Part shown: one piece after another, positions 60,997-64,000 of the stretch
Position numbering within the stretch: position 1 is the stretch's first letter
Layout: each line of letters starts with the position of its first letter
Assembly: GCA_963810525.1 (NCBI GenBank)
Contig: CAWENB010000003.1
Location: 62,001 to 126,000, forward strand
DNA: 64,000 nt
DNA from: JAICLK01 sp963810525
Lineage (GTDB): Bacteria; Patescibacteriota; Saccharimonadia; Saccharimonadales; UBA4665
Direction of reading: 5' to 3'
The notes under the pieces: generated by a model
Told to the model about the DNA's origin: nothing
Seen by the model: the letters and a program-made list of their open reading frames with translations, nothing else
Database searches by the model: none
Translations under genes and position numbers: made by a program

Positions 60997-61734
60997 CTAA
61001 GGTTTGCCCAGAAACTCACGCGCCGCCTCAAGCAACTGTTCGGCGACCTGGCGGGCACGCCGCTGCTTGTCGGGTTCCTGGGCGCCCCGCTTGGTTATTG
61101 CATCCACTTCGTCGACGGCAGCTTCCAGATTGTCGTTTACCATAAACTGATAGTAGTCGAGCTGCAGTGCGGCGGTGATCTCGCGGCAGGCGGCTTCTAG
61201 TCGGCGGCGGATCTCATCCTCGGGCAGGTCGCTTCGGCGGTGCAGACGCACGATCCAGGCCTCAAAATTAGGCGGTACTACAAAGAGGATTATCGAATCG
61301 GCCTTGAGTTTATGGATCGTCTCGGCGCCGTTCGGCTCGATATCGGTAATACCTGTTTGATTGGCGGCGTGGGCTTTTTCGATTTCCCGTATGCTTATGC
61401 CAGATACCTGCTGATCATGAATGATCGCCGCTTCCAGGAAATTGCCCGCGCGCAAGTCAGCCAGGATGTCGTCCTCGTTACGGAACCAATACTCACGGCC
61501 ATCCTGCTCGATCGGTACGCCGCATTTTACCCGCTTTTCGCGGGTCGTATCGGAAACAATATAGTGATAGCCGCCGCGTTCCAGCAACTTGTTAATGACC
61601 GTATTGCGCCCGCTCGACGTTGGACCGACAAGCAGCGCCAGTCTGGTGCGGGCTAGCGTCTGTTTGGCCGAATCTGACAATTGATAATGCAAAAGGACCG
61701 AGCGGAACTCGGCAATGTGATGGAGACGGTTCAT
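60997..61734 (-). CDS. Guanylate kinase-like protein with altered P-loop
   Basis: 245 residues. The core has the guanylate-kinase plan: P-loop, SDTTREKR (GMP-binding region), VSGISIREIEKA, a late RLHRRSDLPEDEIRRRLEAA lid. The P-loop reads GPTSSGRNT where GPSGSGKST is usual, so the invariant Lys is Arg and the following Ser is Asn. An N-terminal extension of ~32 residues precedes it. It may be a weak or non-enzymatic member; if it is the only Gmk of the genome it must work. Start ATG 61734, 9 nt after TACTAT. Confidence 0.75.
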   Translation of the reverse strand: MNRLHHIAEFRSVLLHYQLSDSAKQTLARTRLALLVGPTSSGRNTVINKLLERGGYHYIVSDTTREKRVKCGVPIEQDGREYWFRNEDDILADLRAGNFLEAAIIHDQQVSGISIREIEKAHAANQTGITDIEPNGAETIHKLKADSIILFVVPPNFEAWIVRLHRRSDLPEDEIRRRLEAACREITAALQLDYYQFMVNDNLEAAVDEVDAITKRGAQEPDKQRRARQVAEQLLEAAREFLGKP

Positions 61735-61797
61735 GGTGTGTACATAGTATAGTGGTTTGCCATTCAAGACAACTGTGGTTTTACTTAACTTATTATA

Positions 61798-63579
61798 TTA
61801 ATCCCGCTTCAGCATGACCGTAAAGGCTTCACTTGGAATTTCAATATTTCCGAACTTCTTCATGCGTTTTTTACCGCGTTTCTGTTTAGCCAGAACTTTT
61901 TTCTTGCGCGTGACATCGCCGCCATACAGACCGATGGTCACATCCTTGCGGTAGGCACTGATGTCTTCGCGCGCGATAAATTTCCCGCCGACGGCGGCCT
62001 GAAGACTCACTTGGAAGTTTTGGCGTGGAATAACTTCCTTCAATTTTTCAACCGTACTGCGACCGAGGTGTTGCGCTTCGGCGCGGTGCACCATGATACT
62101 CAGTGCGTCGACCCTTTCCCCCGACACGTAAAAATCGAGCCGCACCAGGTCTTCCGCTCGATATTCTGCCAGTTCATAATTGAACGACCCGTAGCCGCTG
62201 GTCATGCTCTTTAGCTGGTCGTAAAAATCCGTTAGCAAGTTCGCGAGCGGCGCGTCGAAGGTTATGAGTGCCCGGGTATCGACATAGCTGAGATTCTTGT
62301 GCTGGCCGCGCTTCATGGCGATAAGCTGAATGACCGGGCCGATATACTCCTGCGGGGTGACGATTTCGCCGCTAATCCATGGCTCGAGGATTTCCTCAAC
62401 CTTCGATACATCCGGTAAATCGGACGCACTCTTAATATCAAGCTGCTCGCCCCCCGTCAACACGACGTGATAGTCGGTTGATGGATTCGTGACGATGAGT
62501 TCAAGGTTGTACTCGCGCTCCAACCGTTCTCGGACGATATCCATGTGGAGTAGCCCCAGAAAGCCGACACGCACGCCGTGTCCGAGTACCGGTGAGTTTT
62601 CCGGCTCGAACTGTAGCGCCGAATCGCTGAGCGATAGCTTTTCTATCGCATCCTTCAGGTCCTGATAAGATTCATTGCTTTCCGGGAAAAAGCCGGCATA
62701 GACAAACGGCTTCACATCCTGGTAGCCGGGCAGAGCATCAGTAGCCGGATTGACGGCCAGCGTCACCGTATCGCCGACACGGGCTTCGCGCGTACTTTTG
62801 AGATTAGTCACGATGTAGCCGATCCCCCCGGTTTCAAGCGCAGCGCTCGGCGACATGTCGGGCTTGAGACTGCCGACTTCGAGCGCCAGCCCCTTCGCGC
62901 CGCTTGCCATCATTTTGATCGGCTCGTTTTTGGAAATTCGGCCGTCAACCACGCGCACGTACAAAATAACTCCGCGGTAATCATCATAATAACTGTCGAA
63001 GATGAGCGCCCTGGTCGGTGCTTCGGCCTTGCCTGACGGTGGCGGAACGTCTTGTACGATTCGCTCCAAAACTTGCCCGACACCCTGCCCGGTCTTGGCC
63101 GAAATCTGTAAAATATCCTCCTGTTTGCAGCCGAGAAGACTGATAATTTCCGCGCTGACTTTCGGCACATCCGCCGCCGGCAAATCGATTTTGTTGAGCA
63201 CCGGGATGATTTTCAGATCCGCCGCGATGGCCAGATATACATTGGCAAGTGTCTGTGCCTGCAAACCCTGGCTGGCGTCGACCACCAGAATCGTGCCCTC
63301 GCAGGCTTCTAAACTACGTGAGACTTCGTAACTAAAATCCACGTGTCCCGGTGTATCAATCAGGTTCAGCTGGTACTCTTTATAGTTCATGCGCACTGGC
63401 TGAAGTTTAATTGTAATGCCACGCTCGCGCTCCAAATCCATACGGTCAAGCAACTGTTCGCGCATTTCCCGTTTCTCAACCGTACCAGTTAACTCCAGCA
63501 AACGATCGGCCAATGTGCTCTTGCCATGATCAATATGGGCAATGATACAGAAGTTACGAATATTAGCTTGGTTCACCAT
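61798..63579 (-). CDS. lepA: Elongation factor 4 (LepA)
   Basis: 593 residues, full length. GTPase motifs AHIDHGKSTL (G1), RGITIKLQ (G2), DTPGHVDF (G3), NKIDLPAA (G4), then domains II-III, V and the LepA-specific C-terminal domain (GYGSFNYELAEYRAEDLVRLDF, KYVLAKQKRGKKR-like basic end). It can move back-translocated ribosomes. Followed by the guanylate-kinase-like gene on the same strand after 63 bp. Confidence 0.96.
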   Translation of the reverse strand: MVNQANIRNFCIIAHIDHGKSTLADRLLELTGTVEKREMREQLLDRMDLERERGITIKLQPVRMNYKEYQLNLIDTPGHVDFSYEVSRSLEACEGTILVVDASQGLQAQTLANVYLAIAADLKIIPVLNKIDLPAADVPKVSAEIISLLGCKQEDILQISAKTGQGVGQVLERIVQDVPPPSGKAEAPTRALIFDSYYDDYRGVILYVRVVDGRISKNEPIKMMASGAKGLALEVGSLKPDMSPSAALETGGIGYIVTNLKSTREARVGDTVTLAVNPATDALPGYQDVKPFVYAGFFPESNESYQDLKDAIEKLSLSDSALQFEPENSPVLGHGVRVGFLGLLHMDIVRERLEREYNLELIVTNPSTDYHVVLTGGEQLDIKSASDLPDVSKVEEILEPWISGEIVTPQEYIGPVIQLIAMKRGQHKNLSYVDTRALITFDAPLANLLTDFYDQLKSMTSGYGSFNYELAEYRAEDLVRLDFYVSGERVDALSIMVHRAEAQHLGRSTVEKLKEVIPRQNFQVSLQAAVGGKFIAREDISAYRKDVTIGLYGGDVTRKKKVLAKQKRGKKRMKKFGNIEIPSEAFTVMLKRD

Positions 63580-63764
63580 CCATCTCCGACCGGGAAGAGC
63601 GGCCCGAGCACGAATTCATTTCGTTCCCGGCGCGATGAGAAAGTCGCAAGTAGGCGTCTCGAAGATTCAATACGCGCGACTATGCAGAAATCTCGGATAT
63701 GGCTTTCACTCATTGAAGCTGATTATATCAGAGGTGACGCGTATCGAGTATGGCAGCCGGTCGC

Positions 63765-63881
63765 TTACGAAGCCATGCCGGCGATCCGCCTGGATATATC
63801 GGGCGAAAATATTTCACTATCCTGGGAGCCGCCGAACCACCCCATTGCTCGGGCGGCTTTGAAGTATACAAATTCCTCCAT
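63765..63881 (-). CDS. Doubtful 38-residue ORF upstream of lepA
   Basis: ATG 63881 to TAA 63765 (MEEFVYFKAARAMGWFGGSQ and on), with AAGGAG just before the ATG at short spacing and TATAGT about 35 nt upstream. An overlapping plus-strand frame from ATG 63682 runs off the window and also lacks a recognisable domain, so coding here is unresolved. Confidence 0.28.
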   Translation of the reverse strand: MEEFVYFKAARAMGWFGGSQDSEIFSPDISRRIAGMAS

Positions 63882-63947
63882 GTCTCCTTCAATTACCGGC
63901 ACTTCCAGTAAAGCTACTATAACAGCGCCCAAAAGAAGGTACCCTAT

Positions 63948-64000
63948 TCAATATTGCACGTGGATGGGCTTCAGTACCAACTTCTTGATGCGGCGGAAAA
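63948..64000 (-). CDS. Possible 3' end of a minus-strand gene (partial)
   Basis: The frame FRRIKKLVLKPIHVQY ends at TGA 63948-63950 and continues past the window edge. Codon use is plausible, but the opposite strand also reads well here (HVDGLQYQLLDAAE), so the call is weak. Confidence 0.35.
   Translation of the reverse strand, partial: FRRIKKLVLKPIHVQY

Noticed and set aside
1..64000. CRISPR array, prophage or integron
   Set aside because: No regularly spaced repeats, cas genes, phage structural genes or integrase were seen; the only mobile element is the IS at 59.8-60.9 kb.

Overview
The window is about 64 kb of a small, gene-dense bacterial chromosome that most resembles a candidate-phyla-radiation bacterium, probably a Saccharibacterium (TM7/Patescibacteria). 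This is inferred from gene content: compact informational genes (recA, recX, ruvA/B/C, lepA, rny, tsaB/tsaE, yebC, dnaK/dnaJ/grpE/hrcA), pilin-type genes, short versions of several proteins (TsaB, HrcA), many orphan small membrane proteins and secreted carbohydrate-active enzymes. TGA is used as a stop. No rRNA, CRISPR array or prophage was seen; there are two tRNAs (Pro-TGG, Lys-TTT) and one insertion sequence.

Layout. 0-10 kb: end of a GH15-like enzyme, tRNA-Pro, a membrane-anchored esterase, a UbiB-type kinase, a phosphotransferase and a leftward rny...ymdB group with two orphan genes between them. 10-24 kb: tsaE-tsaB, a PRC-barrel protein, an SPFH protein, a hydrolase-peptidase-recX operon, a secreted beta-helix protein, recA, a PilB-like ATPase with decayed motifs, a CapA-like protein, a pilin and a three-repeat YbjQ protein. 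24-31 kb: ruvB, ruvA and ruvC interleaved with a pentapeptide-repeat and a proline-rich gene, a PLD enzyme, and yebC-IMPase-Nudix. 31-38 kb: GT-C membrane protein, GH13 glucosidase, Crp/Fnr regulator and a SAM hydrolase-family gene behind what looks like a methionine leader-peptide attenuator. 38-45 kb: a surface locus ending in a beta-propeller/lectin fusion, then a GbsR/MarR regulator with an ABC exporter. 45-51 kb: membrane proteins, DUF192, two ATP-grasp ligases (one fused to a retropepsin-like domain) and a PP-loop enzyme. 51-64 kb: dnaJ, dnaK, grpE, two GH16 enzymes, hrcA with CIRCE operators, folE interrupted by an IS, a guanylate-kinase-like gene and lepA.

The most interesting observations: (1) a 23-codon leader ORF with four Met codons in five, a perfect terminator and an 11-nt antiterminator segment ahead of a SAM hydrolase-family gene, which would couple methionine shortage to release of methionine from SAM; (2) a -10-like hexamer placed 6-9 nt before the start codon of more than twenty genes, implying widespread leaderless mRNAs and correcting many start sites; (3) an IS with 8-bp target duplication inserted after codon 2 of folE, whose original start and Shine-Dalgarno lie on the far side; (4) dnaK carrying about eleven small indels while its neighbours are intact; (5) three secreted proteins sharing one N-terminal membrane/exported module. 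All functional statements rest on reading motifs by eye; no database search was run.
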